DNA of 64,000 nucleotides, taken from positions 1-64,000 of the forward strand of contig JBFMAL010000005.1 in NCBI GenBank assembly GCA_040755615.1. Direction: 5' to 3'. Source of the stretch: DYEP01 sp040755615. GTDB lineage: Bacteria; Bacillota; Sulfobacillia; DUSP01; DYEP01. The notes beneath the pieces were generated by a model. It searched no databases. It was given only the letters and a program-made list of their open reading frames with translations, and was not told where the DNA came from. This document shows, piece by piece, positions 53,632 to 62,100 of the stretch; within the stretch, counting starts at the first letter, position 1; each line of letters starts with the position of its first letter. Position numbers and translations under genes: made by a program.

Positions 53632-53734
53632 GTCCCTTCTCCCGGCGCTCGCCACTGGCGTCTCGCGCTCCGCCCCAGATTCAGGGTCAGTACTGGTTCA
53701 TTCATCCACCCCTCGGGTACACACCCACCTCTCG

Positions 53735-54511
53735 CTAGTGCAGGAGCCCGCAAATCGCCGAGAACACTCCCCATCCCACCAGCCTCGCCTTGTCTGAAAT
53801 ATGATGTATGTAAGCCGGGTCGTTCCTCGGATCCACGTCCCCGACCTTTTGACCACCCGTAACGCAGGTACCGTCACGCAAAAGTCCCCTGATGATACCA
53901 CTTATCGCAGCATGTATAGGCAGGCCCGACACTTCACCCACCACGTCACCCTGCCGGACCACATTGCCAATGTCATGTGATGTCATAAAGACTCCTGAAG
54001 CTGGCGCTCGTAACACCCGCTCTGCTCCGTAACCGCCCACTTCGTCCGGGATCCCTGTGTCAGGCAGTGCGCTGCCGTCCAGTATTACTCTACCCAGGTA
54101 GTGGCCTCGCTTGGTTTCAACTACCGCATGCACGTCCACCCCTGCAACAAAACCCGGACCGAGCCCGATGACGAGATCAGCCATATCCTGCGAGATATCC
54201 GGGTTTGTCCGTTTAGATAAGGTCGCGTCCACGAATACCCTGGGTCTTATTCGAGAGAGCACACTCGAATTGGGATCCACCAGGACGGGAATGCACCCGC
54301 CTGCCCATACTGTCGCCGCACGGGCCGCTTCTGGTATAAGCACCGCACGCACTCCCTCCACCACGGTTTCGCCTTTATACACCGCTTCGGAAAAGCTCAC
54401 GCTACGTCTTACCGCGGCCGGATGAGGAATCTCAAGTAGCATCAGACGAAATCCGGTGCTATGGAGCACGTATGCCACCCCGCTGGCCAGATCCCCCGCT
54501 CCCCTTATCAC
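53735..54511 (-). CDS. yqeB: YqeB (EF2563-type) selenium-dependent molybdenum hydroxylase accessory protein
   Basis: About 258 residues of the EF2563/YqeB family, found in genomes with selenium-dependent molybdenum hydroxylases. Motifs: RGAGDLASGVAYVLHSTGF (nucleotide-binding start), VWAGGCIPVLVDP, ADLVIGLGPGFVAGVDVHAVVETKRGH and a C-terminal ILDGSALPDTGIP / VGEVSGLPIHAAISG. The family probably handles cofactor insertion or selenium labelling, inferred from co-occurrence. The start is uncertain: GTG 54511 matches the family but lacks a good ribosome-binding site; a TTG at 54574 behind AGAGAGG would overlap mocA by 53 bases. Confidence 0.85.
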   Translation of the reverse strand: MIRGAGDLASGVAYVLHSTGFRLMLLEIPHPAAVRRSVSFSEAVYKGETVVEGVRAVLIPEAARAATVWAGGCIPVLVDPNSSVLSRIRPRVFVDATLSKRTNPDISQDMADLVIGLGPGFVAGVDVHAVVETKRGHYLGRVILDGSALPDTGIPDEVGGYGAERVLRAPASGVFMTSHDIGNVVRQGDVVGEVSGLPIHAAISGIIRGLLRDGTCVTGGQKVGDVDPRNDPAYIHHISDKARLVGWGVFSAICGLLH

Positions 54512-54521
54512 ACACAGGGTG

Positions 54522-55115
54522 TCAGAAGTGACCGATCTGATTTCTTGCGAGAACGTAGTCTTTCTCGTCGTCAATGTCAAGTAACCTCTCTTTGGGTGCA
54601 AATAGTATAACGGATGATGAGAGCAGGCCTCGGGCTCCCCCGTCTCCCTTGAGCTCTCGCAGCGCACTGAGGTATTTGCCGGAAAACAGAGCGGGACAAC
54701 CCGGCGCGCCGCTGTGGGAGTAAGCCACGCACTCTGTTCCCCTTTCGTATTCCCGGAGAAGTCCGTCGATTAGCGGCGGCGAAAAGGGCATATCTCCCAG
54801 CACAAAGATCCACGCCTCCGCCTCAGGGAACGCGTCTACCGCCGCCTTGATAGAGGTGGATTGCCCGCATCCTGAACCCGGGTTTTCCACGAGGCGGAGC
54901 AGACCGTCTCTGATTTCCCGTGAAAACACCCTTTCAAGGTTCTCCCGGCACACTGAGTCGCCGCCCGCAAGTATCACAGCCACGATCCCGGGAGCGTGCT
55001 TCATACACCCCGCCACCGTGTACTCCAGCAGCGTAGTTTCGCCGAACGGCAACAACATCTTGGAGGTACCCATGCGCCTTGAGGCGCCGGCCGCCAGCAC
55101 CGCGGTCACTATCAA
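54522..55115 (-). CDS. mocA: MocA-like molybdenum cofactor cytidylyl/nucleotidyltransferase
   Basis: A 197-residue NTP-transferase: AVLAAGASRRMGTSKMLLPFG (nucleotide-binding Gly loop), NPGSGCGQSTSIKAA, WIFVLGDMPFSPPLIDGLL and APGCPALFSGKYL. MocA-type enzymes add CMP to molybdopterin for hydroxylase cofactors. It starts with a 4-base overlap with yqeC. The combination with yqeC, yqeB and selD points to cofactor assembly for selenium-dependent hydroxylases. Confidence 0.87.
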   Translation of the reverse strand: MIVTAVLAAGASRRMGTSKMLLPFGETTLLEYTVAGCMKHAPGIVAVILAGGDSVCRENLERVFSREIRDGLLRLVENPGSGCGQSTSIKAAVDAFPEAEAWIFVLGDMPFSPPLIDGLLREYERGTECVAYSHSGAPGCPALFSGKYLSALRELKGDGGARGLLSSSVILFAPKERLLDIDDEKDYVLARNQIGHF

Positions 55116-55852
55116 GTCACCAGTTCTCCTTCCCTCCGTACGTTGGACCAGAGTACGACCCTGTCAAACTCATGTCCCCTGAAAGTTTGCCTGAAGTCGG
55201 CAAGGATCGCCTGGTCAACCAGGTCTGTCCTGGTGCAAAGTACGACGGCTTTAGCGCGTGGCGGCTTCCGCTTTCTGCCTCCTTCCGGGTGAGACAGTAC
55301 GCCCAGGACGGTACCGGCCGTGATACGGGATCCTTCCGGCTGCCGGGCGCAGCGCACCACATGGTCAAGCCTGTGCACGTGTTGGTCTGTAAGTGGCTTC
55401 CCCAGTATATCCGCGGCAAACACCATTACAAGCATGGTGGTTGAAGAGGCGACCACAGGTTCGTGGCTGGCAGGCGCCTTGAAAAGCCGCCCCGCCGCGC
55501 CGTCTGCCTCCACAAGTATCCAGTCAAAGCACCCGCTCCCGGCCAGCAGGTCTACGTCTTGAGGGGCGATGCCCGTCAGCTTTTCCCGCTCCCCTGACAG
55601 CTCTGCTCCCGACGCAAACACGTTAATGCGACCCGCTGGCGGCAGCTGGGAAAGCAAGGAAGCAGCACTTCCGAGCCGCGCCGGGTGTTCCCTCAGGTTC
55701 CACATGCGTGTTGTGGTGGTTACAAGCAGCGTTCCTCGAGGCGCCAGTTCAGCCGCAAGCGTCAGCATGCTCGTGGTCTTTCCCCCCGCTCCGACGAAGG
55801 AGACCACGTCGTTTTGCCTTACTCCGAGAAGACCAGACAGCTCACTCAACAT
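55112..55852 (-). CDS. yqeC: YqeC-type selenium-dependent hydroxylase accessory protein
   Basis: A 246-residue P-loop protein of the YqeC family, a marker for the selenium-dependent molybdenum hydroxylase trait. Motifs: VSFVGAGGKTTSMLTLAAEL (P-loop), LLVTTTTRMW, FDWILVEADGAAGRLFKAPASHEPVV (Walker B-like) and VVLCTRTDLVDQ. The exact reaction is not known. It overlaps the selD frame by 11 bases upstream and mocA by 4 downstream. Confidence 0.87.
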   Translation of the reverse strand: MLSELSGLLGVRQNDVVSFVGAGGKTTSMLTLAAELAPRGTLLVTTTTRMWNLREHPARLGSAASLLSQLPPAGRINVFASGAELSGEREKLTGIAPQDVDLLAGSGCFDWILVEADGAAGRLFKAPASHEPVVASSTTMLVMVFAADILGKPLTDQHVHRLDHVVRCARQPEGSRITAGTVLGVLSHPEGGRKRKPPRAKAVVLCTRTDLVDQAILADFRQTFRGHEFDRVVLWSNVRREGELVT

Positions 55853-56891
55853 AGATACGCCCCGGCGTCCCGTCCTCTAGCACACCGATCGCGCTCCCTA
55901 GGTCGCCCCCCTCCTCCAGCTCGCGGACGAGGTCCCGGGCCTGTTCGGGAGCTACGGAGATCAGCAGTCCGCCCGAAGATTGCGGGTCAAGCAGTACGTC
56001 CTGATCGACCGTGGCCACCGATGGGGCGAACTCGACCCAATCTCCGAGGTAAGACCTGTTGGCATAAGTGCCGGCGGGTACGAGTCCCATACCTGCCAGT
56101 TCTTTAGCTCCCGGGTGTGCAGGTACGCGCGCTGCAGTGATCCGCGCAGATACGCCGGACGCGGCGAGCATGCCTTTCAGGTGCCCAAGCAGGCCGAAAC
56201 CAGTAACATCGGTCATAGCGTGAACACCGTACCTGGCCGCCGCCTGAGACGCCTTACGGTTAAGCCTGGTCATCCAGCGCACAGCCGACTGGCGTGCGCC
56301 CTCGGGCGCCATACCTGCCTTGATCGCCGCCACTACAATGCCCGTTCCCAGGGGTTTTGTAAGGACGAGGATGTCCCCCGGCCTTGCGCCCGCGTTAGTA
56401 ATCACTCTTTGCGGGTGCACACTTCCAATAACGCACAACCCATATTTTGGCTCTTTGTCCTCGACCGAGTGACCCCCGGCAAGCACGGCACCTGATTCCT
56501 TGACTTTTTCCGCCCCTCCGGCCAAGATCTCCGCTAGAACTTCCGTTCCCAGCGAACATACGGGAAACGCCACCACGTTGAGCGCCAGCAGGGGTTCGCC
56601 CCCCATAGCGTATACATCAGAAAGCGCGTTGGTGGCTGCTATCTGGCCGAAAAGTCGCGGCTCGTCAACTACGGGGGTGAAGAAGTCCACCGTCGCGATA
56701 AACGCGAGCTCGTCGGACACCCGGTACACCGCCGCATCGTCTCCAGTTTCTATGCCGACCAGCAGCCGCTCGGAACTATCAAGGGGCAAGCGCGCCAGCA
56801 CATCCTGCAAAAGCCCAGGGCCCACTTTAGCGGCACACCCTGAACTGGTGGTAAGCTGGGTCAGGCGTACGTGATTACTCTCTTTGCTCAT
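55842..56891 (-). CDS. selD: Selenide, water dikinase (selenophosphate synthase)
   Basis: A 349-residue SelD that makes selenophosphate, the selenium donor for selenocysteine tRNA and for labile selenium in hydroxylases. The N-terminal SSGCAAKVGPG contains the active-site Cys (some homologues have selenocysteine; here the codon is Cys) and Lys. ETGDDAAVYRVSDELAFIATVDFFTPVVD, NALSDVYAMGGEPLLALN, AGGHSVEDKEPKYGL and TDVTGFGLLGH are ATP/metal blocks. In one operon with yedF (4-base overlap upstream) and yqeC (11-base overlap downstream). Confidence 0.96.
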   Translation of the reverse strand: MSKESNHVRLTQLTTSSGCAAKVGPGLLQDVLARLPLDSSERLLVGIETGDDAAVYRVSDELAFIATVDFFTPVVDEPRLFGQIAATNALSDVYAMGGEPLLALNVVAFPVCSLGTEVLAEILAGGAEKVKESGAVLAGGHSVEDKEPKYGLCVIGSVHPQRVITNAGARPGDILVLTKPLGTGIVVAAIKAGMAPEGARQSAVRWMTRLNRKASQAAARYGVHAMTDVTGFGLLGHLKGMLAASGVSARITAARVPAHPGAKELAGMGLVPAGTYANRSYLGDWVEFAPSVATVDQDVLLDPQSSGGLLISVAPEQARDLVRELEEGGDLGSAIGVLEDGTPGRIYVE

Positions 56892-57490
56892 ATCGTGATC
56901 ACCCTGGTGGAATCCATAAACGCCTGTACGATACTGTACATATTGGATATCTCTCCCACCGCTACCCGGTCTTTGATGTCGAAGTACTCAAGGCACGTAC
57001 CGCACGCCCAGATCTCCACGCCCTTGGCCTTGAGCTCGGATAGCACCTCCAGCACCGGGGAGCCCTCAACCACCAGTCGAACCCCGGAGTTCATAAAAAT
57101 GATGCGCTCAGGGCATGCATCGATCTGGGTGAGGCTGTACAAGAACGCCTTCATAAGCGCTCTGCCCAATTCATCAGAACCCCGGCCGATGCTGTCAGCG
57201 TTGATAAAAACGGTAGTCGGCAAAGGCAGCGTGCAGAGGCCTGGCTCCGTCGGCACAGTTCCTTTGGGTAACGAGACTCCATCCTTCTCAAAAGTAACCC
57301 TGAAATATCCGTCTGCTTCTGTTACGTCTACCCTCCAGTTCATGCCTCGACCAAGTTTGACCAGGTTTTCTCTGGCCACCACGTCATCGACAAGTACCTG
57401 TACCACATCTGATGAAGCTTCTACCGCTCTCTTTGCCCTCACCACAGGTTCCGGGCACGGTAATCCCCTGCAATCCACAACCTCGGCCAT
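56888..57490 (-). CDS. yedF: YedF-type selenium metabolism protein (TusA-like plus DsrE-like)
   Basis: A 200-residue protein. The N-terminal TusA-like domain has VVDCRGLPCPEPVVRAK, with the persulfide-type CPxP motif. The C-terminal DsrE-like domain includes IIFMNSGVRLVVEGSPVLE and VEIWACGTCLEYF with a conserved cysteine. This architecture is the selenium-metabolism YedF family, found with selD; it may carry selenium or sulfur to SelD. Start ATG 57490 with AGAGGTG before it; the frame to 57607 adds unrelated residues. First gene of the yedF-selD-yqeC-mocA-yqeB operon. Confidence 0.88.
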   Translation of the reverse strand: MAEVVDCRGLPCPEPVVRAKRAVEASSDVVQVLVDDVVARENLVKLGRGMNWRVDVTEADGYFRVTFEKDGVSLPKGTVPTEPGLCTLPLPTTVFINADSIGRGSDELGRALMKAFLYSLTQIDACPERIIFMNSGVRLVVEGSPVLEVLSELKAKGVEIWACGTCLEYFDIKDRVAVGEISNMYSIVQAFMDSTRVITI

Positions 57491-57699
57491 AAAATCACCT
57501 CTCTTATATCGTGCCCCCGCATCAAGGATTTCTGCTTCAATCGCCCGTTTCCTCCCCTTATTCACCGGGACATCCGCACCTTCAGGCAGCGGTCTGGCGA
57601 GCCGCAAAACCTTGCGGTCACGCGCTTCTGTCGAGATGGTGATCGCTTATATCAGGGAGGTCTCTGAAAAAGTGTTGACATAATAAGGATTTTCCGGAG

Positions 57700-58900
57700 G
57701 AATACGTGTCAAAGCGACGATCTTTGACCTGGAGATATTCGAAAAGATGATACCAGAGGACCACCCTTTGGTAGCCATTAATGAGCACGTGAACTTTTCG
57801 TTCGTGACCGAAGAGGTGGCTGGCTGCTACAGTGCTGATGTGGGCCGGCCTAGTTTTCCTCCCGAGGTGTTGTTCAGGGCGCTGTTTCTGGAGGTGTGGG
57901 GGGGGGGCTGTCGGACGTGCAGGTGTGCCGCGAGTTGAGGTACAACGTGCTGTACCGATATTTTTGTGGGATACGGTGGGACGACCCGGTTCCCGATGAC
58001 ACCACGCTGGTGACTTTCAGAAAGAGGCTGGGGAAGGAAAGGTTCAAGTGGATCTTCGACAGGCTCGTACGGGAGGCCAAGGACCAAGGGCTCCTCAAGG
58101 GCAACTGGGCCCTCGTGGACGGCTCGAAAATGGTGGCCCACGCGGCGATTAAGAACAAGGTGAAGCTGGTCAGGGAGGGCAAGAGGCGGATAGTATCGGC
58201 GCTCAGGAAGTACGACGAGGAAGCCGCCAGGACCGTGGAGGGCCTGGCGGAAGCGGAAAGGGAAGGCGATTATGCGAACTACGAGCGGCTTCTGGCCGGG
58301 GAGGTCGCGGGTGCGCGCGAACCGGTAGAAAAGGTATCGGGCCGGAAGGAGAAGGATCTTCGCCAGCTCGTGCAGACGTTTCGGGACCTGCTGGACCATA
58401 AGGGGGTTGCCAGTTTCACGGACCCGGATGCCAGGTGGGGCTTTCAGAAGAAGAACGACCCGTTCCTTGGATACAAGGTACACGCCGCGGTGGACGAAGC
58501 GGGGTTTGTGACGGAAGCGGCGGTGACAAGCTTGGGAAGGCAGGGCAGCTGGTGCAAGGCCTCATCGAAAAGGGCGTAAAGCCGAAGAAGCTCGCAGCGA
58601 ACAAGGGTTACGACGATTCGAAGTTCAGGCAGCACCTAGTGGACGAAGGGATCAGTCCGTACATCCCAAGCCGATATAGCCCGGGATGGCTTGAGGTGCC
58701 CTGGTGCTACCCCCATGCAGCCGGAGGGACTGTGGCCGTTGCGCCAGGGCCATGGAGTGTGTGGAGAAGACCGACGGACGCAAACTCATCTACGTCAATC
58801 AGGCGGTATCCTCTAACAGGGCCGGGGGGGTATGAAGCGAGCGATGAGGATGAGAAAGACGGTGGAGAGGGTCTTCGGCCACGCCAAGGTCTGGCTCGGC
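57700..58900 (+). pseudogene. IS1182/IS5-like transposase, frameshifted and truncated
   Basis: The first frame (ATIFDLEIFEKMIPEDHPL, VAGCYSADVGRPSFPPEVLFR) is cut by a run of ten G at 57898-57907. The next (GGLSDVQVCRELRYNVLYRY, GNWALVDGSKMVAHA with a DDE aspartate) shifts again near 58530, where the following frame gives GKAGQLVQGLIEKGVKPKKL and NKGYDDSKFRQHL. The 3' part (MKRAMRMRKTVERVFGHAKVW, containing the conserved ERVFG-type motif) stops at about 58900, where IS701-type sequence begins. Inactive. Confidence 0.72.
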
Positions 58901-58904
58901 ATGC

Positions 58905-60052
58905 TTTGCAGCAATTCATCGGCCAGAGTCCATGGGATTGGATGCCTCTTCGCCAACTGCTGGCGAAGCGAATGGCCAGTGAGATAAGTCCACCTACCGC
59001 CTGGATAGTGGATGACACCGGATTTCCGAAACAAGGGAGGCACTCGGTAGGGGTAGCCCGGCAGTATTCGGGCACTTTGGGCAAGGTGGGCAACTGCCAG
59101 GTGGCCGTGAGCCTACATTACGCCACAAGCTTGCTTTCCTATAGACTTTAGCCTGTACTTACCCAGGGAATGGACTGAAGATACGGAGCGGAGGCGGAAA
59201 GCTGGGGTTCCAGAAGAGGTTGAGTTCAAGCAGAAGTGGCAGTTGGCATTGTCCATGATCGATCGTGCCATGGAGTGGGAAATCCCTCAAGGTGTAATCG
59301 TGGCTGACACTGGCTATGGTAACATATCGAAGTTTCGGGAAGAACTTGAGGGGCGCGGTTTGACTTATGTGGTGGCAATCGAATCAACTACGGGAGTCTG
59401 GGAAGAACCGGCAAGGGGCGAGATACCGGCGTATCAAAGAATTGGACGTCCCCGCAAGCGTCCTCCTAACCTACCCAAGACCAAGAGCGTGGCCCAGATT
59501 GCACATGAACTCCCGGAAGAGGCATGGAAAGGCATCACCTGGAGGGAAGGAACGAAGGGAGAGCTTAGAGGGCGGTTTGCGGCTTTGATGGTGCAACCTT
59601 CCTACAAGTACGAGAACGGGAAGATCGACCAAAAACCGGTCTGGCTCCTGATCGAATGGCAGGAGGAAGAACAGTACAAGTTTTGGTTCTCCAACCTCGG
59701 CAGAAACACAAGCCTACGGCAACTGGTCAGATTGGCAAACATACGCTGCTGGGTAGAGCAGAACTACCGGGAGATGAAAAAGGAGCTGGGGATGGATCAC
59801 TACGAAGGAAGAGGCTGGCAGGGTTGGCACCACCACATAACCATGACAATGATTGCTTATGGCTTCCTGGTGCTGGAGATGCTTCGGGGTAAAAAAAACT
59901 TCTGGGGGACTTTGCCTCAAGTGAGGAATGAGATACAAATGCTTCTTAGCACGCGGACTGGCATATGCAGATTATGTGGGAGTCGAATACAAGACCCTGC
60001 TATATTAGACGGTTATAACGTACTTAACGTAGTAATACTAGGTAAATACTGA
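58905..60052 (+). pseudogene. IS701-family transposase, frameshifted, lacking its N-terminus
   Basis: The frame from about 58905 reads LQQFIGQSPWDWMPLRQLLA then AWIVDDTGFPKQGRHSVGVARQYSGTLGKVGNCQVAVSLH, with the DDTGFPK catalytic site. A frameshift near 59130 moves to PIDFSLYLPREWTEDTERRRKAGVPEEV and on to GVIVADTGYGNISKFREELEGRGL and VEQNYREMKKELGMDHYEGR, covering the other catalytic residues. The first about 70 residues are replaced by the IS1182-like element. It was probably active before the frameshift. Confidence 0.78.
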
Positions 60053-60122
60053 CCGACTGACGAATACATGAGTATGTACCCACTTGTTTATGGCAAGAGG
60101 CTTGTAGTTGAAGAGGACTCAT

Positions 60123-60368
60123 ATGATTTTGGCAGATGCGGGTCGGAGGATGACAAGTGATGCCGCGCGTGTGACCATCACAGTGGTCGGACTGCCGTTG
60201 GGCGGGCGGTGCTGCTGCAACCCGTCGGGCAGCAGGAGTCTTACACAATCCGACCTGAATCTTCTCGAGCTGGATATGAAAGAACGGAAGGAGTTGGTAT
60301 GTTCAGGCGAGGTGCGTTATGCAGACATCGAGGTGCGAGTGCGAAGCGCTCTTAACCGGCAGAAATAG
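60123..60368 (+). CDS. Small cysteine-containing protein, unknown function
   Basis: An 81-residue frame from ATG 60123 (GAGG 7 bases upstream) to TAG 60366-60368. Mid-protein it has VTITVVGLPLGGRCCCNPSG: a short beta strand, glycine turn and three consecutive cysteines. A helix-rich second half contains ELDMKERKELVCSGEV. It could start at GTG 60168 just before the strand. No family recognised; the cysteine cluster suggests metal or thiol chemistry. It lies between IS debris and the nitronate monooxygenase-like gene. Confidence 0.45.
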   Translation: MILADAGRRMTSDAARVTITVVGLPLGGRCCCNPSGSRSLTQSDLNLLELDMKERKELVCSGEVRYADIEVRVRSALNRQK

Positions 60369-60472
60369 AGAGTATTTCCTTTAATTTTGGGTAGGCCGCT
60401 GCAGGAAAACGCTCTGGAGCCTGGTATTGTCTTACCAATGGTCTATCCTACGCGATGGGAGCTGCACCACAG

Positions 60473-61441
60473 ATGACACTCAAAGGCCTGCAAATCGGGG
60501 AAAAGCGGGCAAGGTACTGCATCGTTCAGGGCGGTATGTCCATCCGCATCTCGCTGGCGCCGCTGGCCGCGGCCGTGGCGAATGAAGGCGGCGTAGGCAC
60601 CATAGGGGGCATGGGTATTCCCCCCGCCGAACTGCAAATGCATATCAGGGAGGCCAAACTCAGGACTTCCGGCGTGGTAGGCGTAAACCTGATGTACGTG
60701 GGTTCGCTGTTTGACCATCTCCTGGATGTATGTGTCCGCGAAAGAGTTGATTTTGTGGCCATCGGTGCCGGTCTCGCCAGGGGACCTTTCCAGAAGCTAC
60801 ACAATCACGGTATCCCAGGGCTGGCCATTATCAGCTCAACCAAGGCGGCCCGTATCGTTGCGCAAACACAAGGGGTGTCAGGAGTCATTGTAGAAAGCGG
60901 GCAGGCAGGAGGTCATCTGGGTCCGAAGGATCCCGAGGTCTCCACCTGGGATCTGTTCCCAGACGTCCTCCGCGAACTCCGCGCCACAGGGTTTCAGGGT
61001 CCGGTAATAGCAGCTGGCGGGATTCTGCACTATGCGGACGTTGAAAAAGCGCTGGCGATGGGAGCCGATGGCGTGCAGCTCGGAACCAGGTTTGCTATGT
61101 CTGATGAGTCTTCCGCCTCGCCGGAGATGAAAATGGCATGGGTAAATGCTACAGGAAGCCAGGTCGAGTGGTGGAGCCCTACGGGTTACGCGTCCCGCGC
61201 CATAATACCTCACTCGGACATCGACCTCCCCAGGATCGACGGGGTTACGACACGGTGTAACGGTTGCCTCAAGATCTGCATGCACCGCGAAAACAAGGAC
61301 CTCAGCCATTGCATCAGCAGGGCGTTGATCAACTCCCAATCGGGGAATGTGAAACACGGCCTTGTGTTCGCCGGCGCTCGCGTCGGCGAGATCACTGATA
61401 TAATCCCGGTAAAAGAGATATTTAAACGCCTTACCTGTTAA
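60473..61441 (+). CDS. Nitronate monooxygenase-like flavoprotein
   Basis: A 322-residue FMN barrel of the 2-nitropropane dioxygenase class: RYCIVQGGMSIRISLAPLAAAVANEGGVGTIG, VESGQAGGHLGP (FMN/catalytic region) and GPVIAAGGILHYADVEKALAMGADGVQLGTRF. The C-terminal part has TTRCNGCLKICMHRE, an extra cysteine-rich motif in this subgroup. It may be an enoyl-ACP reductase-like (FabK) or nitronate-oxidising enzyme. ATG 60473 is chosen; ATG 60455 is in frame, and GGGAG lies between the two. Confidence 0.82.
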   Translation: MTLKGLQIGEKRARYCIVQGGMSIRISLAPLAAAVANEGGVGTIGGMGIPPAELQMHIREAKLRTSGVVGVNLMYVGSLFDHLLDVCVRERVDFVAIGAGLARGPFQKLHNHGIPGLAIISSTKAARIVAQTQGVSGVIVESGQAGGHLGPKDPEVSTWDLFPDVLRELRATGFQGPVIAAGGILHYADVEKALAMGADGVQLGTRFAMSDESSASPEMKMAWVNATGSQVEWWSPTGYASRAIIPHSDIDLPRIDGVTTRCNGCLKICMHRENKDLSHCISRALINSQSGNVKHGLVFAGARVGEITDIIPVKEIFKRLTC

Positions 61442-61455
61442 CCCGGGAATACTCC

Positions 61456-61485
61456 AGCAGTCTTCCCCACAGCGAGAAGACTGCT
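61456..61485 (+). terminator. Terminator after the nitronate monooxygenase-like gene
   Basis: AGCAGTCTTC pairs with GAAGACTGCT (10 bp) with a 10-base loop; TTTG follows directly. Convincing rho-independent terminator. Confidence 0.8.
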
Positions 61486-61549
61486 TTTGTCTGCTCGACA
61501 GCAGCGCCCGATCATGTACTGTTGGCGAACGTATTGTGCGCTGTGTATA

Positions 61550-61578
61550 TTGCAAGCGAACAGCCCGCATAGTATAAT
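61550..61578 (+). promoter_or_regulatory. Promoter of the HesB-like selenoprotein gene
   Basis: TTGCAA (61550-61555), 17-base spacer and a perfect TATAAT (61573-61578). AGGAGG at 61585-61590 follows within a few bases, so the 5' leader would be short. Confidence 0.7.
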
Positions 61579-61600
61579 CGGTTCAGGAGGTGCAAAAAGC

Positions 61601-61885
61601 ATGAAACCACTTCAGGTGACACAGGAGGCCAGGGATTTCCTGGCAAGACACGGTTACACGCTCACGGTGAAACCGGAGCTATGCGGCGGCTGAGCAGGCA
61701 CGACATTGAGACCTGCCGTGTATGCAGGTAAACCAGACGAATTGGGCGAGTATGACATCTACTCCGACGGCGAAGTCACCGCTTACATCCACAAGTCGCT
61801 CCAGGTCGCTTCCCAGGGTCCTGCGCTGTCCATGACTGGATTCAACTTCTTTAAGAGACTCAGTGTTTCCGGAATATCCATCTAG
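61601..61885 (+). CDS. HesB-like selenoprotein (in-frame UGA as selenocysteine)
   Basis: Reading through the TGA at 61691-61693 gives one 94-residue protein ending at TAG 61883-61885. Before it is VTQEARDFLARHGYTLTVKP, with LCGG; after it come AGTTLRPAVYAGKPDELGEYDIYSDGEVTAYIHKSLQ and SMTGFNFFKRLSVSGISI. The continuation stays open for 63 codons and carries the HesB/IscA-type beta fold. The UGA forms a CxxU motif (C28-G-G-U31). HesB-like selenoproteins are a known prokaryotic family, and selD and yedF are in this window. If terminated at UGA the product would be a 30-residue stub. ATG 61601 is placed by AGGAGG. Confidence 0.8.
61711..61729 (+). promoter_or_regulatory. Candidate bacterial SECIS element
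   Basis: ACCTGC (61711-61716) pairs with GCAGGT (61724-61729) around the loop CGTGTAT. The loop begins 24 bases after the UGA, within the range usual for bacterial SECIS hairpins, and contains the G/U residues SelB is known to read. An alternative pairing (GCAGG 61694-61698 with CCTGC 61712-61716) competes with it. Both are by eye, not computed. Confidence 0.5.
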
Positions 61886-61899
61886 GGGATGCCGATTCA

Positions 61900-62082
61900 T
61901 TGGAAAGAAAAGCATCTGTTGTAGACCCGGGCAGGTGCCAGGGGTGCCATCCCTGTCCCGTGGTATGCCCTTCTTCGAACCTGTTCAAGGAAGAGGGCGA
62001 TATCCCGGTGGTGCTGCCGGGATGCACGGGGTGCGGCGTGTGCAGACGCTCCTGCCCGTATGGCGCCATATACATGGTGTAA
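61900..62082 (+). CDS. 2[4Fe-4S] ferredoxin
   Basis: A 60-residue ferredoxin with two full cluster motifs: CQGCHPCPVVCP and CTGCGVCRRSCP, each C-x2-C-x2-C-x3-C. Start TTG 61900, AGGGGAT about 10 bases before. It begins 14 bases after the selenoprotein stop, so the two are almost certainly one transcript. It probably carries electrons for Fe-S chemistry or redox repair involving the HesB-like protein (inferred). Confidence 0.88.
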   Translation: MERKASVVDPGRCQGCHPCPVVCPSSNLFKEEGDIPVVLPGCTGCGVCRRSCPYGAIYMV

Positions 62083-62100
62083 GGAGCGAGGCTTAACAGC

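Noticed and set aside
56820..56891. Possible selenocysteine at the SelD active site
   Set aside because: Many SelD proteins have UGA there, but the codon here encodes Cys in SSGCAAK, so SelD is not itself a selenoprotein.
57491..57700. Possible tRNA-Sec near selD/yedF
   Set aside because: Inspected both strands for a long-arm tRNA with TCA anticodon; no convincing cloverleaf seen.
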